Positions 1-8,884 of a stretch of 64,000 nt of DNA are shown here, one piece after another. Numbering within the stretch: position 1 is the stretch's first letter; each line of letters begins with the position of its first letter. Source of the stretch: CAZPRW01 sp964577805 (GTDB lineage Bacteria; Verrucomicrobiota; Verrucomicrobiia; Opitutales; JAIRKQ01); contig CAZOAG010000001.1 of the NCBI GenBank assembly GCA_964577805.1, positions 62,001 to 126,000 on the forward strand, given 5' to 3'. The notes under the pieces are model-generated. The model was not told the DNA's origin. It did no database searches and saw only the letters and a program-made list of their open reading frames with translations. The position numbers and the translations under genes are program-made.

Positions 1-1101
1 CGTGGGACAGATATTCGATTGGGAGATGGAGTTGCTGAGCTTGGTGGTTTGTATGTCATTGGAACAGAGCGTCATGAATCCCGACGGGTTGATAGGCAGT
101 TACGTGGTCGTTGTTCTCGACAAGGCGATCCTGGGATGGCGAAATTCTTTGTATCATTGGAAGATAATTTGATGCGTATTTTTGCGTCAGCAGGCCCGAT
201 TGCACGATTGTTGCAAAAAACATTCAAAGAGGGTGAAGTATTAGCACATCCATTATTAAATCGTTCTATAGAGACTGCGCAGAAAAAAGTAGAACAATAT
301 TATTATTCGATACGAAAACGCTTATTGCAATATGATGACGTGTTAAATCGGCAAAGGGAAATAATTTACGCATTGCGTAGTGATGCTTTGTCAGAGGATA
401 ATGTTCGAAATGTTATTTTTGAGATTATCAGTAATGAAATTGACATGCGGGTGGATAAATTGCCTTTTGCACAGAAAGTATCAATTGACGTCGAGCAAGT
501 ATCGCAATTATTATCATGGACGAATATAAATTTCCCTATCAATCTGAAATTATCAGAGATTGATGGTCTTTCATCAGAGGAAGTAAAGAGTACGATTTTT
601 TCAAAAGTAAAAAATGTTTATGACATCAAGGAGTCAAGTGATGATAGTACCGCATTACGTGCCGTTGAACGATATTTGTTGATTAGTGCAATTGACCGTA
701 ATTGGCAGAATCATTTGACGGAAATGGATGCCTTGCGTAGTAGTGTTGGATTACGTGGTTACGGTCAGAGAGATCCAATTAATGAATATAGGACAGAAGC
801 ATTTGAGTATTTTGAGTCAATGTTGAGACAGATCAATGCTGATGTTTGTGCAAAAGTATTTCGGTCAGCTGGTAGTGTTGAAGCATTTGAGAGGATGTTG
901 CATAGCATTCGTAATAATATTACATTATCTGGTGGGGATGGTGCTAATAATTCTGTTGAACAGCAACATCGGCAGGAAAAAAATAAGAAAATGATGAATG
1001 CTGTTGTTGCAAATCATTCGACAGAACCAAAGGTCAATCGGAATGATTTATGTCCATGTGGAAGCGGGAAGAAATATAAGAAATGTTGCGGGGCAAAATA
1101 G
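1..1101 (+). CDS. secA: Protein translocase subunit SecA, 3' part (5' end outside window)
   Basis: ATPase motor that drives unfolded preproteins through SecYEG. The reading frame is open from base 1, so the gene starts before the window; about 366 C-terminal residues are present. Visible are the end of the second nucleotide-binding domain (RGTDIRLGDGV, then GTERHESRR and QLRGRCSRQGDPG), the helical scaffold (IRKRLLQYDDVLNRQREIIY), the wing region, and a C-terminal SEC-C zinc motif CPCGSGKKYKKCC that binds Zn and SecB or the ribosome. The RGRCSRQGDPG and ETAQKKVE segments resemble chlamydial SecA closely. The last 19 bases overlap mnmA, so the two genes are probably co-transcribed. Identification is secure; the PVC affinity is from memory of family sequences. 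Confidence 0.97.
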   Translation, partial: RGTDIRLGDGVAELGGLYVIGTERHESRRVDRQLRGRCSRQGDPGMAKFFVSLEDNLMRIFASAGPIARLLQKTFKEGEVLAHPLLNRSIETAQKKVEQYYYSIRKRLLQYDDVLNRQREIIYALRSDALSEDNVRNVIFEIISNEIDMRVDKLPFAQKVSIDVEQVSQLLSWTNINFPINLKLSEIDGLSSEEVKSTIFSKVKNVYDIKESSDDSTALRAVERYLLISAIDRNWQNHLTEMDALRSSVGLRGYGQRDPINEYRTEAFEYFESMLRQINADVCAKVFRSAGSVEAFERMLHSIRNNITLSGGDGANNSVEQQHRQEKNKKMMNAVVANHSTEPKVNRNDLCPCGSGKKYKKCCGAK

Positions 1102-2165
1102 CAGTTGCGATGTCAGGTGGCGTTGATAGTGCAGTTGCTGCATTATTATTAAAACGTGCTGGATATTATGTCCATGGAATATTCATGCGTACATGGAATG
1201 CGGACGATGATTCCAATCCGATATCTGATTGTCCATGGAGAAAGGATATGGAAGACGCTCGTTTAGCATGTGAAAGTATTGGGATGTCGTTTGAAGTGCT
1301 CAATATGATATCTCATTACCGCGAACATGTCGTCAAAGAATTGGTTGATGGTTATCGCAATGGAATCACGCCAAATCCAGATGTGTTATGTAATGCTCGC
1401 ATAAAGTTTGGACTATTGAAGCAATATGCACTAGACAGCGGATATGATTATTTTGCAACAGGGCATTATTGTCGTCGTGTTGATCGAAAAGATGGTACAG
1501 TTGATATTTTTGAAGGGATCGATAAGAACAAGGATCAATCATATTTTTTAGCGATGTTATCGCAAGAACAGGTGGATCATTGTTTATTTCCTATTGGTGG
1601 GTTTGCCAAGCCGGATGTTCGACAAATTGCAGAAGATGCACAATTGCCAAACGCACAGAAAAAGGACAGTCAAGGAATTTGTTTTTTGGGAAAAGTTAAG
1701 GTTCAAGATTTTTTATCAGCATATATTCAAGATAGTGATGGTGATATTGTTGATATTGATGGTCGTGTTCTTGGTCGACATCATGGATTATTCAGATTTA
1801 CTCTAGGTCAGAGGCATGGAATAAATATTCCATCGAATAAAGATTTTGCACATTATGTTGTTATTGGAAAAAATTTAGAAAAAAATCATTTGATTGTAGC
1901 ATTGGAAGGTATTGATTGTCCTTGGTTATATCAACAAGAATTCTTTGTTCATGGGATTTCAACTATTAACGGCAAATTAGACGATGTTAAAGTGTTATTT
2001 GCTCGTCCGAGGTATCGTGATTCAGCATGCAGAATATCATTTGATAGGATTGATGATAATCGTGCGAAGATAGTATTCGATGTTCCGCAACGTGCGGTTG
2101 CAAGCGGTCAAATAATAGCATTTTATGACGGCGAATGCTTGTTGGGCGGTGCTGTTTTCGATTAA
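1083..2165 (+). CDS. mnmA: tRNA-specific 2-thiouridylase MnmA
   Basis: Catalyses 2-thiolation of U34 in tRNA-Lys, -Glu and -Gln, using ATP and sulfur passed from a cysteine desulfurase. The 360-residue length is normal. The PP-loop SGGVDS lies at residues 11-16, the first catalytic cysteine is in PNPDVLCNARIKFG (C103) and the second, which carries the persulfide, in DSQGICFLGK (C200). The ATG at 1083 lies inside the secA 3' end, which implies translational coupling. MnmG, which modifies position 5 of the same wobble uridine, is also in this window (minus strand near 32-34 kb), and sufS, a possible sulfur donor, begins at the right edge. Confidence 0.97.
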   Translation: MLRGKIAVAMSGGVDSAVAALLLKRAGYYVHGIFMRTWNADDDSNPISDCPWRKDMEDARLACESIGMSFEVLNMISHYREHVVKELVDGYRNGITPNPDVLCNARIKFGLLKQYALDSGYDYFATGHYCRRVDRKDGTVDIFEGIDKNKDQSYFLAMLSQEQVDHCLFPIGGFAKPDVRQIAEDAQLPNAQKKDSQGICFLGKVKVQDFLSAYIQDSDGDIVDIDGRVLGRHHGLFRFTLGQRHGINIPSNKDFAHYVVIGKNLEKNHLIVALEGIDCPWLYQQEFFVHGISTINGKLDDVKVLFARPRYRDSACRISFDRIDDNRAKIVFDVPQRAVASGQIIAFYDGECLLGGAVFD

Positions 2166-2212
2166 AGTTTTATTGATGCGTAATTTGTAGTGCTTTTAAT
2201 TGATATTTATGA

Positions 2213-3052
2213 CTATCTAATATTTTTGACGATATGATCTCGTTTGGATATTAGCAGTAATATAAAACCGCCTATTATTAAAAAAATCGAATAAAATTGT
2301 CCACGTGACATGTTATAAATCAATGGTGCATCTGGCTCTCTAAAACATTCTGTTAATATTCGTAATATGCCATATGCTATTAAAAATTTACTGGTTATGA
2401 TGCCCGGGATTTTAGATTTTCTATTCCATAATTGATGTTGTAAATAAACGAATAATAAAGCGCCTTCTAATAAACATTCATATAATTGTGATGGATGTCG
2501 TGCTGGAATCATTGTTATGTCAGATGCACATTGTGCGCTATTAGGGAAAATTACTCCCCATGGAACAGTTGTAATATTTCCAAAAAGTTCTCCATTGATA
2601 AAATTTGCTATTCTGCCGATAAAAAATCCAATAGGTGCGATTGTTGAAATCAGATCTCCGATTTCTAATACTTTAAATTTATTACGTTTACAAAATATAA
2701 AAATTCCAAGTGCAACACCTATGAATCCGCCGTGACTGGACATTCCTCCATGCCAAATTGCAAAAATCTCTATAGGTGATGTTAGAAATACGTGAGGAGT
2801 GTATAATAAAATATATCCCAATCGTCCACCGGCAAGAACACCAATTATTATAAGAAACATCAATGATGAGTTTTCATCACATGACATTGGTGATATATTT
2901 TTTTTTGTGTAAAGATTAAGTAAAAATGATGCCAATATAAATGATAAAATGTAACAAACACCATACCACTTGATACCTTCTACAAAACAGTCGCTTCCAA
3001 AGCGTATAATAAATGGGTCGATATTATGAATATAGTATCCTAATGATATCAT
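2213..3052 (-). CDS. lgt: Phosphatidylglycerol:prolipoprotein diacylglyceryl transferase Lgt
   Basis: Inner-membrane enzyme that transfers a diacylglyceryl group to the lipobox cysteine of prolipoproteins, the first step of lipoprotein maturation. It has 279 residues with about seven hydrophobic helices. Family marks are HGGMSSHGG, the signature GRIANFINGELFG and RHPSQLYE. Its ATG overlaps the stop of the upstream MFS gene by four bases (ATGA), so the two form an operon. A client in this window is SctJ, which has a clear lipobox. Only 47 bases separate its 3' end from mnmA, which converges on it. Confidence 0.95.
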   Translation of the reverse strand: MISLGYYIHNIDPFIIRFGSDCFVEGIKWYGVCYILSFILASFLLNLYTKKNISPMSCDENSSLMFLIIIGVLAGGRLGYILLYTPHVFLTSPIEIFAIWHGGMSSHGGFIGVALGIFIFCKRNKFKVLEIGDLISTIAPIGFFIGRIANFINGELFGNITTVPWGVIFPNSAQCASDITMIPARHPSQLYECLLEGALLFVYLQHQLWNRKSKIPGIITSKFLIAYGILRILTECFREPDAPLIYNMSRGQFYSIFLIIGGFILLLISKRDHIVKNIR

Positions 3053-4269
3053 TCTGACTCCATGGAAAATCGTTTATGTTTGCGCAATGATATAAATCCT
3101 ACAGTTGATATTAGAATCAACAACGATGCTAATATGCTGATTTGACTCAAAGTAAAGTAATGCAACAGGCTGTATCCTATAAATGGGGATACAAATCCTC
3201 GCAATCCGGCAATAGCGACATTAGCACTCATATATGCACTAAATTGATCCTTCGGTGCGATTTTAGTCACCCATAAACACCATACGATCTCACTGCCACC
3301 ATAAGCAATCCCAATTAAAATTGATGCTAGCGATATTATTCCATGAGATCGTGAATTGAAAAATAACAATAGTCCGAGCACCATGAAACAATTTACCATT
3401 ATTTTTACTGTGATGATCTTGGTGTTGTCGAATAATTTTCCCCAGGCACATGAGCTCAATATGCGACATCCGAAAGGAATTGTTATGCATGCTAGTGTTT
3501 CAAAAAAATTCGATGCATTAATCCCGTATGATGGATTTACCAAATATTCTGTTCGCAGTGGTTTTGTCATTTGATTAGCGATGCCAGCGAATGTCCACCA
3601 CATGATCATTGTTCCAAATAACTTATCTTTGGCGACTAGTTTGAAGTTAGAAAATATTGAATGGTCCGTTCTTGCAGGCAATATTCGTGATGGTATTTTT
3701 GAAAATGAAAAGGCAGATCCTATAGCAGCTATAGCAACGACTAACAATATTAACCGATAATTTTGTAAGTTTATATCCATTAATTTCCCGCCAATTGGAG
3801 AAAATAATAATGTTGGTATTGGCAGTATCATTAGAACAAGCGATAGCCGCCCACCACGTTCTTTTGATGAATAATTCTGTCCATAAACATCTGCCATCAA
3901 TGGTGCAGGTTGTTTAAAAAATATCATTCCTAACATTATAAACAATAGGAACCCTGAAAATGTATTTGATAGCATGGCTATAAATGTAGCAATTGATACT
4001 GATAACATGTAATATTTGCAAAAGTCTGTTACTTTTAGTTTTGATGATTTCGATACTAATAATTGTGTAAATGGGGTTATGAAATACCCAATGAACCATG
4101 CAGAAGTTAGAAGAGATTTTGTCAATTTTGAAGCGTGGAATACTCTTATTGCGACCAATAGAGCAAAGGCATTAAATCCTGCTTCTATTAATCCTGCGCA
4201 AAAACAACGACAGCTATCAAATAAGAATGTTTTTTTTGCGATGTCAGTTTTTGAGAAATTCTCAAACAT
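3049..4269 (-). CDS. Major facilitator superfamily transporter
   Basis: A 406-residue polytopic membrane protein with about twelve hydrophobic segments and the two-halves layout of MFS carriers. The N-terminal half ends near residue 190 (RILLVVAIAAIGSAF region), followed by a cytoplasmic loop and a second bundle. The substrate cannot be read from the sequence, and no specific sugar, drug or nucleotide signature was seen. It is translationally coupled to lgt, and this linkage gives no functional clue. The start at 4269 is an ATG and the N-terminus is short and polar before the first helix. Family placement is fairly sure; specificity is unknown. Confidence 0.75.
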   Translation of the reverse strand: MFENFSKTDIAKKTFLFDSCRCFCAGLIEAGFNAFALLVAIRVFHASKLTKSLLTSAWFIGYFITPFTQLLVSKSSKLKVTDFCKYYMLSVSIATFIAMLSNTFSGFLLFIMLGMIFFKQPAPLMADVYGQNYSSKERGGRLSLVLMILPIPTLLFSPIGGKLMDINLQNYRLILLVVAIAAIGSAFSFSKIPSRILPARTDHSIFSNFKLVAKDKLFGTMIMWWTFAGIANQMTKPLRTEYLVNPSYGINASNFFETLACITIPFGCRILSSCAWGKLFDNTKIITVKIMVNCFMVLGLLLFFNSRSHGIISLASILIGIAYGGSEIVWCLWVTKIAPKDQFSAYMSANVAIAGLRGFVSPFIGYSLLHYFTLSQISILASLLILISTVGFISLRKHKRFSMESE

Positions 4270-4397
4270 AAACAGTCACCAACAATGGCATATCTTTTGA
4301 AAATGCAAGCTTTCCTGCGTTGTTTGTGGTATTTTATTGATATATATAATTAAGATATATGCAAAATATTACGATTCGTCAAATTGTGCAGATATGT

Positions 4398-4883
4398 TCA
4401 ACGAGAATGTCGTACAGCAGACGCTATTGCCCTTTGAGCTTCACGTAATGCCTCGTTTTTTTTCAGTGCTTCACGTTTGTCAAAAAGTTTTTTACCCTTG
4501 CAAATGGCAATTTCTAACTTTATCAATCGATGTTTTAAGTACATCCTTATTGGAAGGATTGACATTTTATCACGTTCGATTGCATTGAGAATTTTTCTTA
4601 TCTCTTGTTTGTGTAAAAGAATACGACGTTGTCGTGTCGTGTTTTGTTCTGAACTGTCAGTAAATTTATATTCTGATATATGTGCGTTCAATAAAAACAA
4701 ATTATGATGTTTATCTGGCATGATAAATGCGTCATTGATTTGACAATGCCCAAGCCGTATAGATTTTACTTCTGCTCCTGTTAAAACAACGCCACATTCG
4801 AATTTTTCACCGATAAAATAATCATGCGATGCTTTTTTATTACGGATCTCTGTTGTTCGAATATTTTGTTTGTTATTTGCCAT
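4398..4883 (-). CDS. smpB: SsrA-binding protein SmpB
   Basis: Partner of tmRNA in trans-translation, which rescues stalled ribosomes and tags the incomplete peptide. At 161 residues the length is typical. Recognisable segments are the N-terminal NKKASHDYFIGEKFECGVVL and TGAEVKSIRLG, followed by the OB-fold core and the basic C-terminal tail (KGKKLFDKREALKKNEALRE), which enters the decoding centre. It follows rpoZ by six bases on the same strand, so it is probably co-transcribed with it. The tmRNA gene itself was not found in this window. Confidence 0.95.
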   Translation of the reverse strand: MANNKQNIRTTEIRNKKASHDYFIGEKFECGVVLTGAEVKSIRLGHCQINDAFIMPDKHHNLFLLNAHISEYKFTDSSEQNTTRQRRILLHKQEIRKILNAIERDKMSILPIRMYLKHRLIKLEIAICKGKKLFDKREALKKNEALREAQRAIASAVRHSR

Positions 4884-4889
4884 TCCTTA

Positions 4890-5111
4890 TTACATCGATG
4901 TTATAGCTTCAGTATTGTTGCGAAGATCATACGTAATTTTTCCTTCTATGATTTCACGCAATGCAATATCTTCGTTGTCCAATTTCTCAAGGGAGTCGAT
5001 CAACGGACGGGCACCGGCTTTTAATTGTTTTACACGACGAGAAACAACATTAATGAGGATATTCGGTTCTCTTATGATAGCAGATGCAGCTTTTAAGTAA
5101 TCACTTCTCAT
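4890..5111 (-). CDS. rpoZ: DNA-directed RNA polymerase omega subunit
   Basis: Small subunit that assists folding and assembly of the beta' subunit. It has 73 residues. The core SRRVKQLKAGARPLI, followed by EDIALREIIEGKITYDL, matches the omega helical motif (omega families have an R-R-x-x-Q-L pattern and a conserved E-I-x-x-G-K). This short form, with VSRRVKQL and IEGKITY, is the kind I associate with Verrucomicrobia. It is first in the rpoZ-smpB pair. I see no strong ribosome binding site before the ATG. It diverges from the MFS gene that starts at 5152, leaving about 40 bases for both promoters. Confidence 0.85.
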   Translation of the reverse strand: MRSDYLKAASAIIREPNILINVVSRRVKQLKAGARPLIDSLEKLDNEDIALREIIEGKITYDLRNNTEAITSM

Positions 5112-5151
5112 GACGAAAATCTAACAAATACGAAGGAAGTTGACGATTTTT

Positions 5152-6471
5152 ATGATGTCAATCTTTAATATTGCTTTTTTGATGAAATTGCGCGTTGTTT
5201 GTCATGGCATGTTAACAGACAGACGAAATAAGGTGATTGTTTTTATTATGGCGTGCTTCTTGTCGGTGTTTGGGTTTGCTGGTCAATCCGCTGGCATAGC
5301 GGGGATTACCAGTGCTATTTTAGCAACAACAGGAATATCTCGTAATGTCTTTAGCATGATTTATATGATATCAATGTTGGTCGGTGGATGCCTAGTATTA
5401 TTTGGTGGATCTATTGTCGATAGAATAGGGATACGTCGTTCTGCGATATATGTTTTGGTTTTGTGGACGATGGTATTATCGTTTATGGCATGTAGCTTTG
5501 TATTATTTCGGAATATATTTTCAGGATTTGTTGATCAGCAGTCATATTTTATTGTAGTTCTGTTTATAGGTCTGTCAACATTGCGATTTTTAGGAAAAAA
5601 TATGATGCCATTGATCGGTCGTATGCAGGTAGTATCAACATTCGACACTAATAAAGGAATTGCAGTTGCAGTGAGTGGAATATGTGTGTCGATTACGACT
5701 GGTCTTGCTCCAAGCGTGATGTATGGACTATCTGGTGGTTCCCAATGGCAAGTATCTTATGGTGTTCTGAGTATTGTTAGTGTTGTCGCTGTATTATTAT
5801 TTATTCGATATTTTTATCCAATTAATTGTGGGAAAAAACATCATACTGATAACAGCACAACAAATATAAGTGAGAATTTCGAAAAGGTATTTTCTAGACG
5901 ATATTTATTATGCCAATTGAAGTTTTGGTGTGTAGCTAGTGTTATTATTATGAATTCATTTATTGGAGGAGGATTGGCTGTTCATATCGTTGATATTTTT
6001 GCAGAGAAAGGGGTGGCATGTGAGGTAGCAATACGTAGTTATTTTTATTTGAGCATTGCTACTATAATATCGCATATGGTTTTTGGCCGTATTTTTGATA
6101 AACGCGGTGTAAAGAATTGTATCATCATTATGTTGTGTTTACAGTTTTTTGGACTTACTGGCCTTGATAATGGCAATTATTTTTGTGGGCTGGCATTATA
6201 TGTTATTTGTATAGGTGCAACATGGGGAGCATATAATGCGTTACTGACAGCAGCATGGCATAAATTATTTGGAGCACAAAATATGGGGACTATTTTGGGA
6301 TTAGTATGCTTTATGTCGACGATAGTCAGTTCATTTAGTGTTCCATTGATGAGTTTTTCTAAAAGTATTTTTGGTTCGTATTTTGTACTCATGCGATGTA
6401 TTATGATAGTAATAGCATGTTTAATAATGTTCACAGTATGGCGGTTTCCTAGTGATATTAAAAAATGTTGA
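5152..6471 (+). CDS. Major facilitator superfamily transporter
   Basis: A polytopic protein of about 439 residues with twelve predicted helices. MFS marks are the loop 2-3 motif (GGSIVDRIGIRR) and its repeat in loop 8-9 (FGRIFDKRGVKN). The substrate is unknown; the pattern resembles anion or monocarboxylate MFS carriers, but that is a weak inference. The frame is open from a TTG at 5140, but the GAAGGAAG at 5132-5139 fits the ATG at 5152 better. A 130-base gap separates it from sctJ downstream, so membership in the T3SS operon is possible but not shown. Confidence 0.75.
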   Translation: MMSIFNIAFLMKLRVVCHGMLTDRRNKVIVFIMACFLSVFGFAGQSAGIAGITSAILATTGISRNVFSMIYMISMLVGGCLVLFGGSIVDRIGIRRSAIYVLVLWTMVLSFMACSFVLFRNIFSGFVDQQSYFIVVLFIGLSTLRFLGKNMMPLIGRMQVVSTFDTNKGIAVAVSGICVSITTGLAPSVMYGLSGGSQWQVSYGVLSIVSVVAVLLFIRYFYPINCGKKHHTDNSTTNISENFEKVFSRRYLLCQLKFWCVASVIIMNSFIGGGLAVHIVDIFAEKGVACEVAIRSYFYLSIATIISHMVFGRIFDKRGVKNCIIIMLCLQFFGLTGLDNGNYFCGLALYVICIGATWGAYNALLTAAWHKLFGAQNMGTILGLVCFMSTIVSSFSVPLMSFSKSIFGSYFVLMRCIMIVIACLIMFTVWRFPSDIKKC

Positions 6472-6602
6472 TGTTTCGATATATGATAATTTTTTATTGC
6501 CAATATTTGTAATTGTTAGTTGTCCTGATTTGTTGTTTGTTTGATCTTGATTTTATGTGGTATTTTGATAAAGTTTGCTATTCGAGTTTTAAAGAAGTAC
6601 GT

Positions 6603-7481
6603 ATGAGCAAATCGGTTTATGGTAGGCTAAGTAATTTGTTGGTTGTGTTAGCGATGTCATTGTTGGCAGGATGTGGCAAAGTAGATTTGTTGTCGAATTT
6701 GCCAGAGAAGGAAGCAAATGAGATCCTGTCTGTCATGCAGCAGCATAGTATAAGTGTGTCCAAAAAAGCAGGTACTGAAATGACATGGACAGTAACACTC
6801 AATGATAAGAGTAATTTTTCTAAAGCAGTGGAGATTTTAAATGCTAAGGGATATCCCAATACTCCATATGTTACAATTGGACAAGTGTTCCAAAAGAGTG
6901 GATTAGTATCATCTCCATTGGAAGAGCGTGCGCGTTATATGTATGCATTGTCAGAAGATATTTCTCAAACATTGAGCCAAATTCCTGGTGTGTTGCAATC
7001 ACGTGTACATATTGTCTTGCCTGAAAAAGATGCATATACTGATGCAGAAACACCGGCATCTGCTGCTGTTTTCATTACATATAAATCAGGTGGTACATTG
7101 GATGAATCTGTGCGCGAAATTAAATATCTCGTAGCTAATAGTGTGCAGGGGCTAGATTACGACCGTGTATCAATAGCTTTGTTTCCTGTATCATTTGATG
7201 ATAGTGCGACAGAAAATATTCTTATTGATGAAAATGTTAATGTCATGGGACTTAGCATGGCACATGATTCTGCATCGAAATTTTTGGCGATAATTTTAGT
7301 AATGTCTGTTGTATTGTTGGGTGCGATTGGTGTTGCTATTTATTTATTTATCAGGCATAGAAAGCCGAATGTTAGCAATTCTAATGTTTCTGCAAATTCG
7401 CCAGTTGTTGTTCAGAAAAATAATGATAACATGTCGATTAATGAATTAGATGAAATGCCAGATAATGATACTACAAAATAG
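6603..7481 (+). CDS. sctJ: T3SS inner-membrane ring lipoprotein SctJ (YscJ/PrgK/FliF family)
   Basis: Forms the periplasmic part of the inner-membrane ring of the T3SS basal body. The chosen ATG gives 292 residues with a signal peptide ending in the lipobox LLAGC, so Cys24 becomes lipidated (Lgt is encoded nearby). Two ring-building domains follow: the first around residues 30-95, then a linker, then the YscJ-like domain with PLEERARYMYALSEDISQTL and IPGVLQSRVHIVLPE. A transmembrane helix lies at about 227-250, followed by a basic and polar cytoplasmic tail. The frame is open upstream to 6513, but that extension would bury the signal peptide. First gene of the sctJ-K-L-N-O-P operon. Confidence 0.93.
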   Translation: MSKSVYGRLSNLLVVLAMSLLAGCGKVDLLSNLPEKEANEILSVMQQHSISVSKKAGTEMTWTVTLNDKSNFSKAVEILNAKGYPNTPYVTIGQVFQKSGLVSSPLEERARYMYALSEDISQTLSQIPGVLQSRVHIVLPEKDAYTDAETPASAAVFITYKSGGTLDESVREIKYLVANSVQGLDYDRVSIALFPVSFDDSATENILIDENVNVMGLSMAHDSASKFLAIILVMSVVLLGAIGVAIYLFIRHRKPNVSNSNVSANSPVVVQKNNDNMSINELDEMPDNDTTK

Positions 7482-7505
7482 TATCATATAATTGAAAGAT
7501 GTTTT

Positions 7506-8165
7506 ATGGACGGAAAAATTAACAATGTCCAAGAAATATTAAACAGTGATTTTGATTACTTCAAGAGATGGTATGACTTTAATTTCAATATTGAAAAATA
7601 TTTATCTGAACAGCAGAGAGAATCTCTTATTTTGAACGATTTGTCGAATGTTCAGAAGATATTATTATCTGATCGGTGTCATAGTACCATTGTGCGAAAA
7701 GAATTATTGGAAAAATTACAATTGAGCACAGTGATTGATTATGATATACGGTTGCCTATCGTTCGATTTGTCATCGATAATCTTGAATTGTTGAAAAAGG
7801 CCATGCTAATAGCTGGTGCAATGTTTTGTCATCAAGACATTTTAAAAATCATTAGTAAAAAGTCATTGATAGCGGTAATAGAGCAAATTGGGCAGGATGT
7901 ATATGAATTCATTGTCAAGCGGAGCATGATGTTAAGGAAGATTCTTCCTGATGTTAGTTTCAATGTTCATACAAGTGATATGTCAGAAAAAATAAAATCC
8001 ATCGGTGAAAAAATATTATGCATGTCATTAATTGGATTGCCATGTGAAATAAAAAAACGGTTATATTTGGTAATTGGGAAAGATTTGAATATTCCTGAGC
8101 AAGGTGATGTAGAAGTGAGTAAAAAATGTTTGGAGTTGATGACGTTCGCTAGGGATAAAATATAG
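7506..8165 (+). CDS. sctK: Probable T3SS sorting-platform protein SctK
   Basis: A 219-residue soluble protein between sctJ and sctL, the usual place of SctK in several systems. The middle carries a pattern reminiscent of YscK-type proteins: a run of leucine-rich helix with LIAGAMFCHQDILKIISKK, then a segment beginning IEQIGQDVYEFIVKRS. SctK links the SctQ-SctL-SctN complex to the cytoplasmic face of the basal body. The sequence is otherwise divergent, and the name rests as much on position as on similarity. It starts 24 bases after sctJ. Confidence 0.6.
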   Translation: MDGKINNVQEILNSDFDYFKRWYDFNFNIEKYLSEQQRESLILNDLSNVQKILLSDRCHSTIVRKELLEKLQLSTVIDYDIRLPIVRFVIDNLELLKKAMLIAGAMFCHQDILKIISKKSLIAVIEQIGQDVYEFIVKRSMMLRKILPDVSFNVHTSDMSEKIKSIGEKILCMSLIGLPCEIKKRLYLVIGKDLNIPEQGDVEVSKKCLELMTFARDKI

Positions 8166-8179
8166 AAAGAGAATGGTCT

Positions 8180-8869
8180 ATGGCGGGACATAATGATATT
8201 TACGAGATCAATTTGAACGGGTTTGATGTAGCTACAGGAGGTAAGGTATTAAAAGCAAGTTCTTATGCTACGTTTAATAACTGTAGGGAAATGATATCGT
8301 CAGTAAAAGGAAAATGCGATGCTCTTGTACAAGAAGCACAAAAGGAAAGTGATAATATCATTCATCGTGCACATGAACAAGCTGCTAAAATTCTAGAAGA
8401 TGCAAATGTTTCAAAAAAAGAACAAGAGAAACGTGGATATGAAGATGGAATGGAGCAGGGCAAACAAGAGATTGCTAATACAATGATGGATTTTGTAACA
8501 AAAAGTTCTAGTAGTTTTTCGAAATTGGAATCTGATGTTACTGATGTTGTCAAAATGGCACTTCGTAAAATAATAGGAAAAATCGACAAACAAGAATTGA
8601 TCGTAAGTGTAGTAAAAAATTCTTTGCAAAAGATAAAAATGCAAAAACATGCAACATTAAAAGTTGCTCCTGTTGATGCTCCATTATTACGTGATAAGAT
8701 TACAGAGCTTACACAAGATACTCCGATGATAGAATTTTTAGATGTTTGTGCTGATGCTCATTTGGAACAGGGTGCATGTATTTTGGAGACAGAATTAGGA
8801 GTGGTAGATGCAAGTATTCCTGTTCAATTGGAAGCGATAGAAAATGCATTAGTTAATGTGAAATCTTGA
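8180..8869 (+). CDS. sctL: T3SS ATPase stator SctL (YscL/FliH family)
   Basis: A 229-residue protein that regulates and anchors the SctN ATPase. The N-terminal half is a charged, Ala-rich coiled coil (about residues 45-110, with AQKESDNIIHRAHEQAAKI). The C-terminal half resembles the FliH/YscL domain, with a MALRKIIGKIDKQELIVSVV segment and the terminal EQGACILETELGVVDASI, where FliH-type proteins have a conserved G-x-x-x-E-T-x-x-G-x-x-D pattern. It starts 14 bases after the upstream gene and is followed by sctN after 15 bases. Confidence 0.88.
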   Translation: MAGHNDIYEINLNGFDVATGGKVLKASSYATFNNCREMISSVKGKCDALVQEAQKESDNIIHRAHEQAAKILEDANVSKKEQEKRGYEDGMEQGKQEIANTMMDFVTKSSSSFSKLESDVTDVVKMALRKIIGKIDKQELIVSVVKNSLQKIKMQKHATLKVAPVDAPLLRDKITELTQDTPMIEFLDVCADAHLEQGACILETELGVVDASIPVQLEAIENALVNVKS

Positions 8870-8884
8870 TGGAGAAAAATATAT

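Noticed and set aside
6513..6602. Upstream start for sctJ
   Set aside because: It would place 30 residues before a clear lipoprotein signal peptide.
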